Shown here: positions 8,483 through 17,244 of the stretch, piece after piece
Layout: every line of letters starts with the position of its first letter
How positions within the stretch are numbered: the stretch's first letter is position 1
Source of the DNA: Marinobacter denitrificans
GTDB lineage: Bacteria; Pseudomonadota; Gammaproteobacteria; Pseudomonadales; Oleiphilaceae
DNA: 64,000 nucleotides
Assembly: GCF_008795955.1 (NCBI RefSeq)
Contig: NZ_VMHN01000001.1
Coordinates: 62,001 to 126,000, forward strand
Direction of reading: 5' to 3'
The notes under the pieces: model-generated
Seen by the model: only the letters and a program-made list of their open reading frames with translations
Database searches by the model: none
Told to the model about the DNA's origin: nothing
Position numbers and translations under genes: made by a program

Positions 8483-9270
8483 TAGCTCAGATCAAGGTGT
8501 TGTTCGCGCTCGGCCCGCACCAGCAGGTCCGCCATGGTTTTAACATCAATCAGCGCGCACATGTGGTCAATAACCGTTCCCGCCAGCCAGGGCCGCTTGC
8601 TGCGGCCGGTCCGCCAGCGAACTTCGTCCGGTTTCAGGGTAAAGGACTGGGCCACGTCGTCGCAGGCCAACCCCCACTCGCTGCGATCGAGCCGGATAAC
8701 GAAGCGGTAGTTATCCCTGGCATCCGCTGGCGCACGGCCAGCCATGATCCACTCTGCCGTGTCCACCACCCGAAGGTTATGGTCCCGGTCCGGACGCATC
8801 CCCATATACCAGCGGGGGCTGCCGGGAATCGGCTTCACCGGTTCCTCGATGCGGTGTATGGCCCCTAGCAGGACCAGAGGCACCGCCAGCTGCAGGCCGG
8901 CGACCGTAAAAATCAGGCATTCGAACGGCTTGTCGGACCACTCCGGACGGCCAGGTGGCTCCCATGCCGGGGGCGACGGAATGTCGGCGGTATTTTCCGT
9001 TTCTGGCTCAGGACTTTTAACGTCCGGAGTCTTATCCACCACCGGGGCCACAGGCTCCGGTTTTTCAATCTCCGCTGCCGGGGCCGACCTGGCCACAACA
9101 GGCGCTGGTCGCGGCGCCACCCGGGCACGCTCACGCACGACCGGTTTCGGTGGCTCCGGTTCCGGTTCATCCTGCCAGGCGGTATCCGTTGCCGTATGCA
9201 GCAATTCGTCCAGGTAGCTGGCAATGGCTGAGCCTGGATCAGCTACCTGTGTCAATTTCTTGTCAGGCAT
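8482..9270 (-). CDS. parP: ParP-like polar chemotaxis protein with C-terminal CheW domain
   Basis: This 262-residue protein has an N-terminal ~110-residue region rich in proline, glutamate and arginine (probably disordered). It is joined to a CheW-like domain (about residues 125-260) with FECLIFTVAGLQLAVPL, IPGSPRWYMGMRP and a closing CALIDVKTMADLL. ParP in Vibrio tethers CheA arrays at the cell pole through this type of C-terminal domain and binds ParC. The start codon overlaps the end of the ParC gene by eight bases, as expected for a parC-parP pair. The assignment is by architecture and gene order. Confidence 0.85.
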   Translation of the reverse strand: MPDKKLTQVADPGSAIASYLDELLHTATDTAWQDEPEPEPPKPVVRERARVAPRPAPVVARSAPAAEIEKPEPVAPVVDKTPDVKSPEPETENTADIPSPPAWEPPGRPEWSDKPFECLIFTVAGLQLAVPLVLLGAIHRIEEPVKPIPGSPRWYMGMRPDRDHNLRVVDTAEWIMAGRAPADARDNYRFVIRLDRSEWGLACDDVAQSFTLKPDEVRWRTGRSKRPWLAGTVIDHMCALIDVKTMADLLVRAEREQHLDLS

Positions 9271-10060
9271 GCCGGCGCTCCGCCTTAGAGCCCGTCATTT
9301 CCTGCAAGTCGTTTAACAGTCGTACGTAGGCCCTTACCCCATGGGTCCCCTTATCCAGTGCAGACGGCGTTATGCCGGCCTGGCTGGCATCGCGGAATTT
9401 GGTATCCACCGGGATGGCAAAGCGCCAGAGCGAATCGGCATGGTTTTTCCGCAGCTGGTTAAGGCTCTTTACAGAGGCCTGGGTGCGCCGGTCAAACAGC
9501 GTTGGCACAATGGTGTAGGAAAGCTGGTTTTTCTGGGAGCGCATAATCATGGTGAGTGTGTGCAGCATGCGCTCCAGACCTTTTATCGCGAGGAATTCGG
9601 TCTGTACAGGGATAACCAGGTGCTGCGCGGCTGCCAGGGCATTCACCATCAGTACGCCCAGGGATGGCGTGTTATCCAGCAGGACATAATCGAAATCGTC
9701 CCACAACTGGGCCAGGGCGCGGGATATAATGAGCCCCATGCCCTCGACACCGATCATCCGCCGCTCAAGGGTCGCGAGCGCGGTGCTGGCCGGTAGAAGG
9801 GAGAGCCCCGGGCAACTGGTTTCGGTGATCAACTGGGCAGGCAAGCCTTCAGGTACCTTGCCCTGATGCTGGAACAGGTCGAACACGCTGTGGGCGATGG
9901 TGTCCGGATCATATCCGAACCAACTGGTCAGCGACCCATGGGGATCCAGATCCACGACCAGAACGCGTTTTCCGCTTTCCGCCAGCAGACCACCCAACGC
10001 CACAACAGATGTGGTTTTGCCCACACCGCCTTTTTGATTGGCAACTGCCCAGATTCGCAC
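9263..10060 (-). CDS. parC: ParC-like ParA-family ATPase for polar chemotaxis arrays
   Basis: This 265-residue deviant Walker ATPase of the ParA/MinD group has the P-loop KGGVGKTT (10-17), the A' motif VLVVDLDPHGSLTSW, and the VLLDNTPSLG segment. In Vibrio and Pseudomonas, ParC recruits chemotaxis arrays to the flagellated pole and acts with ParP, encoded next in the operon. It is not the chromosome-partitioning ParA: no parB or parS-like context is present. A well-matched sigma-28 promoter lies 52 bases upstream, so FliA probably controls parC-parP-cheW. Confidence 0.88.
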   Translation of the reverse strand: MRIWAVANQKGGVGKTTSVVALGGLLAESGKRVLVVDLDPHGSLTSWFGYDPDTIAHSVFDLFQHQGKVPEGLPAQLITETSCPGLSLLPASTALATLERRMIGVEGMGLIISRALAQLWDDFDYVLLDNTPSLGVLMVNALAAAQHLVIPVQTEFLAIKGLERMLHTLTMIMRSQKNQLSYTIVPTLFDRRTQASVKSLNQLRKNHADSLWRFAIPVDTKFRDASQAGITPSALDKGTHGVRAYVRLLNDLQEMTGSKAERRHA

Positions 10061-10111
10061 GCTGCATTCTCCAGAAAAATCGGCTCCGGAAACGCCGGAA
10101 ACTATGAGGAG

Positions 10112-10138
10112 TTATCGGCCGTTATCCGCTCAACTTGA
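10112..10138 (-). promoter_or_regulatory. Sigma-28 (FliA) promoter of parC-parP-cheW
   Basis: Read on the minus strand, a -35 box TCAAGTTG is followed after 11 bases by the -10 box GCCGATAA, which is exact. The -10 ends 51 bases before the parC start at 10060. The spacing and both boxes fit FliA promoters of Pseudomonas-type bacteria. This places the polar array genes in the late flagellar class. Confidence 0.8.
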
Positions 10139-10257
10139 AGACAATTCGGCAAGGGTTTGCCGACTTTAAAGATGTAGGGGAGTTAATACAGATATTATGC
10201 CAACTTGCCTATAGGGACCTTCCGTCAGCCTCGGCCAGATGGATAACGGCAAAGCGC

Positions 10258-11040
10258 CTAGCGCATGGCGCCGCGGATACTGGCGTCCCGGGAAACAAGC
10301 AATACCACGCGGCGGTTGCGTCGCCTCCCCTCCTCGGTGTCGTTACGCGCAACGGGCTGGTATTCACCATAGCCAACGGCGGCCAGACGCTCTGATTCAA
10401 CCCCTTCCATCGACAGCATACGCACGATGGCAGCGGCCCGGGCAGCTGAAAGCTCCCAGTTTGACGGGAAAGCACTGGTTCGGATTGGCAGGTTATCGGT
10501 AAAACCCTCCACCCGGATCGCGTTGTCGCGGTTGCGGAGCACACCGGCAATTTTTTCCACCACTTCAAATGCGTCGTAGTGGGGCTCTGCGTCGCCACTG
10601 CCAAACAGCAGGCTGTTACGAAGGCTAAGCTCCAGCCATTCATCACTGGTTTCCAGCGTTACCACGCCCTGGTTGATCAACTCGTCAAATTCCAGGGCGA
10701 GCTGGTCGGCCATGGCACGAAGTGCCTCCGTACGCCCCTGCTCGCTCATGGCAGGATTCTGTGGGGCTTCCGTCACCGGGGGGTCAATCACATCTTCAGC
10801 CGCCCGGGGTATGGCACGGCGTGGCTGGTCACCCACCTCAATGGGCTGGAAGGAGCGCTGTGGTGCGTTAAAAACTCCGGTCAGGGTTTCCGAGAGCACC
10901 TTGTACTTGCCCTCATTCACCGAGGACACGGAATACATCACCACAAAAAAGGCAAACAACAGCGTGATGAAATCAGCATAGGAGATCAGCCAGCGTTCCT
11001 TGTTGTGAAGGTCATCGTCCTGCCGTCTGCGACGTCTCAC
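10258..11040 (-). CDS. motD: MotD, flagellar motor stator protein (MotB family)
   Basis: This 260-residue stator B-subunit has one membrane helix near the N-terminus (about residues 20-40) with the proton-carrying aspartate D23 in SYADFITLLF. A periplasmic linker follows, then an OmpA-like peptidoglycan-binding domain (about 145-250) with VEGFTDNLPI, SNWELSAARA and RRRNRRVVL. With MotC it forms a proton-driven stator. Its start overlaps the motC stop by four bases. The name MotD, rather than MotB, is based on its place next to motC, cheB and cheA, as in Pseudomonas. Confidence 0.93.
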   Translation of the reverse strand: MRRRRRQDDDLHNKERWLISYADFITLLFAFFVVMYSVSSVNEGKYKVLSETLTGVFNAPQRSFQPIEVGDQPRRAIPRAAEDVIDPPVTEAPQNPAMSEQGRTEALRAMADQLALEFDELINQGVVTLETSDEWLELSLRNSLLFGSGDAEPHYDAFEVVEKIAGVLRNRDNAIRVEGFTDNLPIRTSAFPSNWELSAARAAAIVRMLSMEGVESERLAAVGYGEYQPVARNDTEEGRRRNRRVVLLVSRDASIRGAMR

Positions 11041-11774
11041 AGAAAGCCCCGTAGCCGCAGTTCGATGGATTTGGGATTCTCACCTTCAGCGATCGCAATG
11101 ATGCCGTCGATCATCATATCTTCGTAACGGGTGCGCTCCCTGAGGATTCCCCGCAATTTGTTGGCCACCGGGAAGAACAAAAGGTTAGCCAGCGCCACAC
11201 CATAGATGGTGGCAACAAAAGCAGTGGCAATACCGCTACCGAGAGACTGGGGGTCTTCAAGGTTGGTCATTACCTGGATCAGCCCCATCACGGCACCGAT
11301 AATGCCGATGGTGGGCGAATAGCCGCCCATGGCCTCAAATACGCGGGCAGACTCCAGGTCACGCTGTTCCCGGGATTCCAGATCCACCTCCATGATACTG
11401 CGGATGGTTTCCGTTTCTGCGCCATCAACCAGCAGTTGCAGCCCCTTGCGGGCAAAACGTTCGGATTCTTTCTCCGCCAGTCCTTCGAGCCCCAGCAGCC
11501 CCTGCTTGCGGGCTTTCACACTCCAGTCGATGACTTTACCGATGCCATCTTCGAGGCTCACATAGGGCGGAAAAAACACCCACCGTGCCTGTGAACAGGC
11601 CCTCTTCAGCATTGGCCAGGAGGTCTGGAGAATGGTGGCGGCGAGTGTACCACCAATAACAATCAACGCTGCCGGGCCGTTGAACAGGGAACTGACTGCG
11701 CCACCTTCCAGAAGGTTCCCGCCAAGGATGGCCACAAACGCGAGAATAACGCCCAGCAGGCTGAGAATGTCCAT
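11037..11774 (-). CDS. motC: MotC, flagellar motor stator protein (MotA family)
   Basis: This 245-residue MotA-type protein has four predicted membrane helices: two at the N-terminus (GVILAFVAILGG, LIVIGGTLAATIL) and two near residues 150-200 (TIGIIGAVMGLIQVM, FVATIYGVALANLLFF). A cytoplasmic charged loop lies between them. The C-terminal RYEDMMIDGIIAIAEGENP segment is typical. It partners MotD in a proton-driven stator complex. It is coupled to both neighbours: its start codon abuts the cheB stop, and its end overlaps motD by four bases. Confidence 0.94.
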   Translation of the reverse strand: MDILSLLGVILAFVAILGGNLLEGGAVSSLFNGPAALIVIGGTLAATILQTSWPMLKRACSQARWVFFPPYVSLEDGIGKVIDWSVKARKQGLLGLEGLAEKESERFARKGLQLLVDGAETETIRSIMEVDLESREQRDLESARVFEAMGGYSPTIGIIGAVMGLIQVMTNLEDPQSLGSGIATAFVATIYGVALANLLFFPVANKLRGILRERTRYEDMMIDGIIAIAEGENPKSIELRLRGFL

Positions 11775-12907
11775 CAGCTCACCCCTTCAACCAGGCGGGG
11801 ACCGATGTCATCAAGTGCGAGGATCTCGTCTGGCAGGCCAGCCTTGGCCACCGCCATTGGCATGCCATAGATCACCGACGTTTTCTCATCCTGGGACCAG
11901 ATATCCGAGCCACTCTGCTTCATCAGCCGGCAGCCTTCCTTGCCATCCGCTCCCATGCCGGTAAGGATCACGCCCAGGGTCTTGCCGGGAAAGCTCCTTG
12001 CCAACGAACCGAAGGTAACGTCCACACAAGGCTTATAGTTAAGGCGGTCATCACCGGGCAGTATGCGTATCCTTCCCTGGCCGCCCCGGTTTTCAATCAT
12101 CATCTGTTTGCCCCCGGGCGCCAGCAGGGCCAGGCCCGGTTTGAGCATGTCGCCATCAGCAGCCTGGCGCACCTCGATCTGACAGAGCTTGTTCAGCCGT
12201 TCAGCGAACGCGGGAGTAAAACTTGCGGGCATATGCTGAACCAGCACCAGGGGTGCAGGGAATCCTGCTGGTAGCGCTGTCAGCACACGCTGAAGCGCGA
12301 CCGGGCCGCCGGTTGAGGTGCCAATGGCAACCACACTGTAGTGCTTGGCGGCCCCACGGCGGGAACTGTGTCGGGTCGTCGGTGGCGCCTCCGGGGCCGG
12401 CCTGGGGATATCGCGCCCGGGACGGGGGCTGGCAGGTGTTGCACGTTTTTCCGGGGCTGGACGCGTTACCGGAGCGGCAACAGGCGAAGGAGCAGGTTTC
12501 GCTCCCGGCCGGCTGCCAGCCACATCCATTATGCGATCGATCAGAATCTTCTGGAGTTGGCTGGAGTCTCTGGCAATTTCCTCGAAATTCTTGGGCAGGA
12601 AATCCACAGCGCCGGCTTCAAGAGCATCCAGGGTAACCCGGGCGCCTTCGTAGGTCAGAGACGAAAACATCAGCACCGGAACGGGATGCCGTTTCATGAT
12701 CTCACGAACGGCACTGATACCATCCATCACCGGCATTTCGTAATCCATGGTGATGACATCAGGGCGCAGCTTTTCAGCAAGCTCCACACCCTCACGGCCG
12801 TTTGTGGCAGCGCCCACCACCTTGATCTGACCGGACGCGGTCAGGATTTCCGTCAGTCGCTTGCGGAAGAAACCTGAATCATCAACGACCAGGACAGAAA
12901 CCGTCAT
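11774..12907 (-). CDS. cheB: CheB, protein-glutamate methylesterase
   Basis: This 377-residue two-domain enzyme demethylates and deamidates chemoreceptors for adaptation. The N-terminal receiver domain has the phospho-acceptor D55 (ITMDYEMP). A proline/arginine-rich linker (about 133-187) follows, then the methylesterase domain with the catalytic triad S198 (IGTSTGGP), H225 (VQHMP) and D321 (GMGADG). It follows cheA after 49 bases and overlaps motC by one base. The matching CheR methyltransferase is not in this window. Confidence 0.96.
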   Translation of the reverse strand: MTVSVLVVDDSGFFRKRLTEILTASGQIKVVGAATNGREGVELAEKLRPDVITMDYEMPVMDGISAVREIMKRHPVPVLMFSSLTYEGARVTLDALEAGAVDFLPKNFEEIARDSSQLQKILIDRIMDVAGSRPGAKPAPSPVAAPVTRPAPEKRATPASPRPGRDIPRPAPEAPPTTRHSSRRGAAKHYSVVAIGTSTGGPVALQRVLTALPAGFPAPLVLVQHMPASFTPAFAERLNKLCQIEVRQAADGDMLKPGLALLAPGGKQMMIENRGGQGRIRILPGDDRLNYKPCVDVTFGSLARSFPGKTLGVILTGMGADGKEGCRLMKQSGSDIWSQDEKTSVIYGMPMAVAKAGLPDEILALDDIGPRLVEGVS

Positions 12908-12956
12908 CCATTTCTCCTAAACCCGGGCCCGCTGCTGATCCACAACTGAAAATCTG

Positions 12957-15092
12957 TCAGCCGTAATTCTGCAGCAGGCTTGGAACGTCAATTATGAGTG
13001 CAATACGGCCGTCACCGGTGATCGTTGCTCCCGCCATGCCCGGTGTCCCCTGAAGGGCGCGACCGAGCGGTTTGATCACCACCTCTTCCTGGCCAACAAG
13101 CTGGTCCACCACAAAGCCAACCCGGCGGGTGCCCATGGCGACAATCACCACATGGGCATTCTCGGGCTCCGGGTCTCCTGCCGCGCCTTTTACCAGCCAC
13201 CGTTTGATATGGAACAATGGGAAGACCTTGTCGCGAACCACAATACATTCACGGCCGTCAACGATGTTCTTTTTGCTCAGATCCAGGTGGAAAATCTCTA
13301 CCACGTTCACCAGGGGTAAGGCGAAGGACTGATCCCCCAGCATGATCATCAGGGTCGGCATGATAGCCAGCGTCAGCGGCACCTTGATAACAATGCGTGA
13401 GCCTTTACCCAGTTCCGACTCGACACTCAGCTGGCCATTGAGCTGCCCGATCTTGGTCTTGACCACGTCCATGCCAACGCCACGGCCCGACACGTCGGAA
13501 ATCTGGTCCTTGGTGGAAAAGCCCGCAGCAAAAATCAGGTTATAACATTCGGTATTGGTCAGGCGGTCAGCGGCATCCTGCTCATAGATGCCCTTTTCCA
13601 CTGCTTTGCGGCGCAGCACGTCGGGGTCCATACCTGCGCCGTCATCCTCAATAGACAGGAGGATATGGTCACCTTCCTGCTCCGCAGAGAGGGTCACCGT
13701 TCCATGGCGGGGCTTGCCCGCTTTTTCCCGGATATCGGGTGCTTCAATACCGTGGTCAACCGAGTTGCGCACCAGATGCACCAGCGGATCGGACAACGCC
13801 TCAACGAGATTCTTGTCCAGATCCGTATCTTCGCCGTGCATCTCAAGATTGATCTCCTTTTTGAGATTCCGCGCCAGGTCACGTACCACCCGGGGGAAAC
13901 GGCCAAATACCTTCTTGATGGGCTGCATTCGCGTTGCCATAACGGCGGACTGAAGGTCCGTGGTAACAACATCAAGATTGGAGACAGCCTTGTGCATGTG
14001 CTCATCTTCACTCTGCGCCCCGAGGCGCTGAAGCCGGTTGCGCACCAGCACCAGCTCTCCCACCATGTTCATGATGTCATCAAGTCGCTTGGTGTCGACA
14101 CGCACTGAAGTTTCAGCCACAGGTGCATTCGCATCCCGGGATGGCATCGCAGGCGCGGCCGAGGCGGCACCTCCGCTGGCCTCGGCTTGCCGCTTATCAG
14201 GCTTACGGGCCGGTTCGGCAGGCTTGTCGGCGCCGGAACCCGCCGGGTTGCTGTCGGACGGCGCCGAAGACGCGTTCGACGTCTCAGCGGTGGGACTCCC
14301 CCCCTTGCCATGCAGGTCGTCCAGCAGCTTTTCAAACTCATCGTCTGAAATGAGATCGTCAGTGCTCTTACTGCCGGTGTCGTCAGAGGTTTCCGCCTTC
14401 TGCTCGTCAGCCTTGCCCGTCTCTGGCGGGCCGGCGAACTGACCCTTGCCATGTAGCTGATCCAACAGCGCCTCAAATTCATCATCGGAGATTTCGTCGT
14501 CGCCAGTGCTGTTGTCACCGCCGGCAGATTGGCTTTGGCTACCTTCGCCTGGGGACGCAGGGGCGCTCTTCTTCTCGTCTTCGAGGGCATCCAGCAGTTG
14601 TTCGAATTCGTCGTCGGTGATATCGCCGCTGTCTTCGTTCGAGCCGGCATCAGCCGTTGCGTCCGCATCGCGAGCCGCTGCAGGCGCTGCCGGGGCTTCC
14701 CCCGCAGGTTGTGCCAGGGCATCAAGGGCAGCAATCAGTTCGTCAGGAGCAGGTGTCAGTTCTTCGTGGTGACGAACCTGTTCGAACATCGCGTTGACAT
14801 GGTCCAGCGTCTCCAGCACCACGTCCATCAGTTCCGAGTCAACCTTACGCTTGTGATTGCGCAGAATATCAAACACGTTCTCCGCGGAATGACAGCAGCG
14901 GACCAGCGGGTCCAGCTGAAGAAAACCTGCACCGCCTTTTACAGTGTGGAACCCACGGAAAATGGCGTTGAGCAGATCACTGTCGTCAGGATGTTGCTCA
15001 AGGTCGACAAGCTGCTCAGACAACTTTTCGAGTATCTCGCCTGCTTCAACAAGGAAGTCCTGCAGGATCTCTTCATCGGCATCAAACGCCAT
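12957..15092 (-). CDS. cheA: CheA, chemotaxis histidine kinase
   Basis: This 711-residue kinase carries an Hpt domain with phospho-acceptor H49 (FRGFHTVKGG), a long acidic linker, a dimerisation domain (about 335-400), an ATPase domain (HLVRNSVDHG, DDGAGMD, GRGVGMDV) and a C-terminal CheW-like regulatory domain. It phosphorylates CheY and CheB in response to receptor signals. The linker holds three near-identical motifs of the form ISDDEFEALLDQL, at residues 158-170, 201-217 and 248-264; the last two continue with HGKG. The linker of related CheA proteins contacts polar placement factors such as ParP, so these repeats may be docking sites (inference). Confidence 0.96.
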   Translation of the reverse strand: MAFDADEEILQDFLVEAGEILEKLSEQLVDLEQHPDDSDLLNAIFRGFHTVKGGAGFLQLDPLVRCCHSAENVFDILRNHKRKVDSELMDVVLETLDHVNAMFEQVRHHEELTPAPDELIAALDALAQPAGEAPAAPAAARDADATADAGSNEDSGDITDDEFEQLLDALEDEKKSAPASPGEGSQSQSAGGDNSTGDDEISDDEFEALLDQLHGKGQFAGPPETGKADEQKAETSDDTGSKSTDDLISDDEFEKLLDDLHGKGGSPTAETSNASSAPSDSNPAGSGADKPAEPARKPDKRQAEASGGAASAAPAMPSRDANAPVAETSVRVDTKRLDDIMNMVGELVLVRNRLQRLGAQSEDEHMHKAVSNLDVVTTDLQSAVMATRMQPIKKVFGRFPRVVRDLARNLKKEINLEMHGEDTDLDKNLVEALSDPLVHLVRNSVDHGIEAPDIREKAGKPRHGTVTLSAEQEGDHILLSIEDDGAGMDPDVLRRKAVEKGIYEQDAADRLTNTECYNLIFAAGFSTKDQISDVSGRGVGMDVVKTKIGQLNGQLSVESELGKGSRIVIKVPLTLAIMPTLMIMLGDQSFALPLVNVVEIFHLDLSKKNIVDGRECIVVRDKVFPLFHIKRWLVKGAAGDPEPENAHVVIVAMGTRRVGFVVDQLVGQEEVVIKPLGRALQGTPGMAGATITGDGRIALIIDVPSLLQNYG

Positions 15093-15109
15093 GGGTTACC
15101 CTCTTTTCC

Positions 15110-15898
15110 TCAGAAACCGAGACTGGACAGAAGATCATCAACATCGTCCTGGCCCGATACAACATCTTCGCGCTCTTCGGCTTTTATCTGCGGGCCGACA
15201 CCCTGCTCCGCCGATACTTTCTCTTTTTCTTCCAGTTCGTGCACGGTGCCCGTCATCTGGTCCACATGGCTGGCCATAACCACGAGGCTAAGCAGGTGCT
15301 CTTCTACCTCTTTGACCAGTGTGGTGACCTTCTGGATGACCTGGCCGGTCAGGTCCTGAAAATCCTGCGCCAGCAATATTTCCGACAGGTTCTCGTACAT
15401 GGCGCTGGCATCGGAATTGAGGCTGACAAAAAACGTATCTATCCGGGCATAGAGCTCGCGGAATTCTGCCGGCGCCATCTCACGGCGGCGCAACCTCTGC
15501 CACTCGTCCCTCAGTTCCGCCGCTTCATCACGAATGGCGCTGGCCCGGGGCATGGCCTCTTCTACCAGGTCCATGGTGCGGTTCGCCGCCTTTCCAGTCA
15601 TCTGCACAACGTATTCCAGGCGGTCCGATGCGTCGGTCATTTTCGACAGCGCCTCGGACTGTTCGGCATTACGCGGATCAATCTGGAAATTGCGGATTGC
15701 CTCATGGAGGCTGCGGGTCAGCCGGCCTACCTCGCGGTACAGGCTCTGATCGCGAACCTCACTGAGTTCATTGATCAGGGTCATGGCGCGGCCGTACTCT
15801 CCGGCATTTACCTGCTCAACCAGTTCAGCAGCCTGGCTGCGAAGTTTTTCCGTAATCTCCGGGTCGAGGCCCTGTTGGTTCTTGTCACTTTCGCTCAT
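15110..15898 (-). CDS. cheZ: CheZ, CheY-phosphate phosphatase
   Basis: This 262-residue, mostly helical protein speeds up dephosphorylation of CheY. The catalytic region is LAQDFQDLTGQVIQK (around residue 180), including the conserved aspartate and glutamine. The extreme C-terminus, DDVDDLLSSLGF, is the standard CheY-binding peptide. Its length is slightly above the E. coli protein because of a longer N-terminal region. It sits between cheY and cheA on the minus strand, 17 bases before cheA. Confidence 0.95.
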   Translation of the reverse strand: MSESDKNQQGLDPEITEKLRSQAAELVEQVNAGEYGRAMTLINELSEVRDQSLYREVGRLTRSLHEAIRNFQIDPRNAEQSEALSKMTDASDRLEYVVQMTGKAANRTMDLVEEAMPRASAIRDEAAELRDEWQRLRRREMAPAEFRELYARIDTFFVSLNSDASAMYENLSEILLAQDFQDLTGQVIQKVTTLVKEVEEHLLSLVVMASHVDQMTGTVHELEEKEKVSAEQGVGPQIKAEEREDVVSGQDDVDDLLSSLGF

Positions 15899-15919
15899 GG
15901 GAGCCCGTCCGACCTCTGA

Positions 15920-16303
15920 TTACTGGATTCGCTCGAAGATTTTCTCAATCTTCTCCTTGAGGACCGCTGCGGTGAACGGCTTGACTACATAGCCATTCAC
16001 CCCGGCCTGAGCCGCCGCTACAATCTGATCCCGTTTGGCTTCCGCAGTTACCATGAGCACCGGCAAAGTCTTGAGGTTCTCATCGGCCCTGACGTTCTTG
16101 AGAAGGTCCAGCCCGGACATACCCGGCATGTTCCAGTCAGTAACCAGAAAATCGTACTTACCACTTCGCAGCATTGGCAGTGCAGTATTGCCATCGTCCG
16201 CTTCATCGGTATTGGTAAAACCAAGATCTCGAAGCAGGTTCTTGATGATCCGTCGCATGGTGGAGAAATCATCCACGATCAGGATTTTCATGTTCTTGTC
16301 CAA
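15920..16303 (-). CDS. cheY: CheY, chemotaxis response regulator
   Basis: This single-domain receiver binds FliM to change motor rotation. Counting from the TTG start (127 residues), the acidic pocket is D11-D12 and the phospho-acceptor is D56 (TDWNMPGM); the conserved lysine lies in VVKPF near the C-terminus. The TTG at 16303 is preferred over the ATG at 16291 because GGAGG lies five bases before the TTG and seventeen before the ATG. The resulting N-terminus is [12 protein letters not shown]. It follows fliA after a 179-base gap in which I found no convincing promoter. Confidence 0.95.
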   Translation of the reverse strand: MDKNMKILIVDDFSTMRRIIKNLLRDLGFTNTDEADDGNTALPMLRSGKYDFLVTDWNMPGMSGLDLLKNVRADENLKTLPVLMVTAEAKRDQIVAAAQAGVNGYVVKPFTAAVLKEKIEKIFERIQ

Positions 16304-16482
16304 TGGGACCTCCAGTATAAAACGCCCGGAATTCGTTTTTGGCCTCCGGCTTTCAGTCCGGCAAGCCGGCAGATTTACCGCTTATTGTGTTGCCTTTGGC
16401 ACGGTTGTAAAGCGCCGGTTACCAAAAGGCTACAGTAAAGAATGCTTTGCAACGCTGCACAACGACTGCGACGTGACGGAGC

Positions 16483-17214
16483 TTACTGCTTCCAGTCCGA
16501 GAGCCGACCCCGCAACCTGAGCGCCGCCTGGCTGTGAATCTGGCTCACCCGGCTCTCGCTCACACCTAGTACTGCGCCAATTTCCTTCAGGTTCAGCTCT
16601 TCCTGGTAATACAGACTCAGCACCAGTTTTTCGCGTTCCGGCAGGTCGCCAATCGCCGTGGCCAGGTTCTTCCGGAAGTTGTCCGACGACAGACCGTCGA
16701 GCGGATTATCACTGGCCTCTGTTTCTTCTATCGGCAGGTCTCCCGATTCATTGAGCTCATCGAGACTAAAAAGTCGGCCACTGTTGGCATCGCTCAGTGC
16801 GGAGTGATATTCATCAAGGCTCTGGCCGAGCTCTTCGGCAACTTCCCAGTCCAGCGCTTCGCGGCCCAGACGGTCCTCAACGGCTTTGATGGCCTTGGCA
16901 ATACGGCGGGAGTTTCTGTGGACGGAGCGGGGAACCCAGTCGCCCTTGCGGATCTCATCCACCATGGCCCCGCGGATGCGAATACCCGCATAGGTCTCGA
17001 AGGTAGCCCCTTTGGTGGAGCTGTATCGCTGGGCCGCTTCCAGCAGGCCGATCATACCGGCCTGCATGAGGTCCTCCAACTGGACCGAGGCCGGCAACCG
17101 GGCCATGAGATGCAGTGCTATTTTTTTGACCAGCGGCGCCTGCTCCTCCACAAGTTGCGAGGGGCCCTGCATGCCGGTCCGGTGGTAGATTCCAAGTTCT
17201 TTCGCCAATGTCAT
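16483..17214 (-). CDS. fliA: FliA, flagellar sigma factor sigma-28
   Basis: This 243-residue sigma-70 family factor directs RNA polymerase to late flagellar and chemotaxis promoters. Region 2 includes ALHLMARLP, LEDLMQAGMIGLLEA and a following YAGIRIRGAMVDEIRKGDWVPRS-type stretch. Region 4 ends with the helix-turn-helix LKEIGAVLGVSESRVSQIHS. Length and motifs are standard. It follows fleN after 30 bases and is probably co-transcribed with flhF-fleN. One predicted target, the promoter before parC, is in this window. Confidence 0.97.
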   Translation of the reverse strand: MTLAKELGIYHRTGMQGPSQLVEEQAPLVKKIALHLMARLPASVQLEDLMQAGMIGLLEAAQRYSSTKGATFETYAGIRIRGAMVDEIRKGDWVPRSVHRNSRRIAKAIKAVEDRLGREALDWEVAEELGQSLDEYHSALSDANSGRLFSLDELNESGDLPIEETEASDNPLDGLSSDNFRKNLATAIGDLPEREKLVLSLYYQEELNLKEIGAVLGVSESRVSQIHSQAALRLRGRLSDWKQ

Positions 17215-17244
17215 GTATCCGGCTTTTCGGTGACAGGATCAAAT

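Noticed and set aside
9263..10060. Chromosome-partitioning ParA
   Set aside because: There is no parB, parS or origin-type neighbourhood. It is paired with a CheW-domain ParP in a chemotaxis operon, so the polar chemotaxis ParC is the better call.
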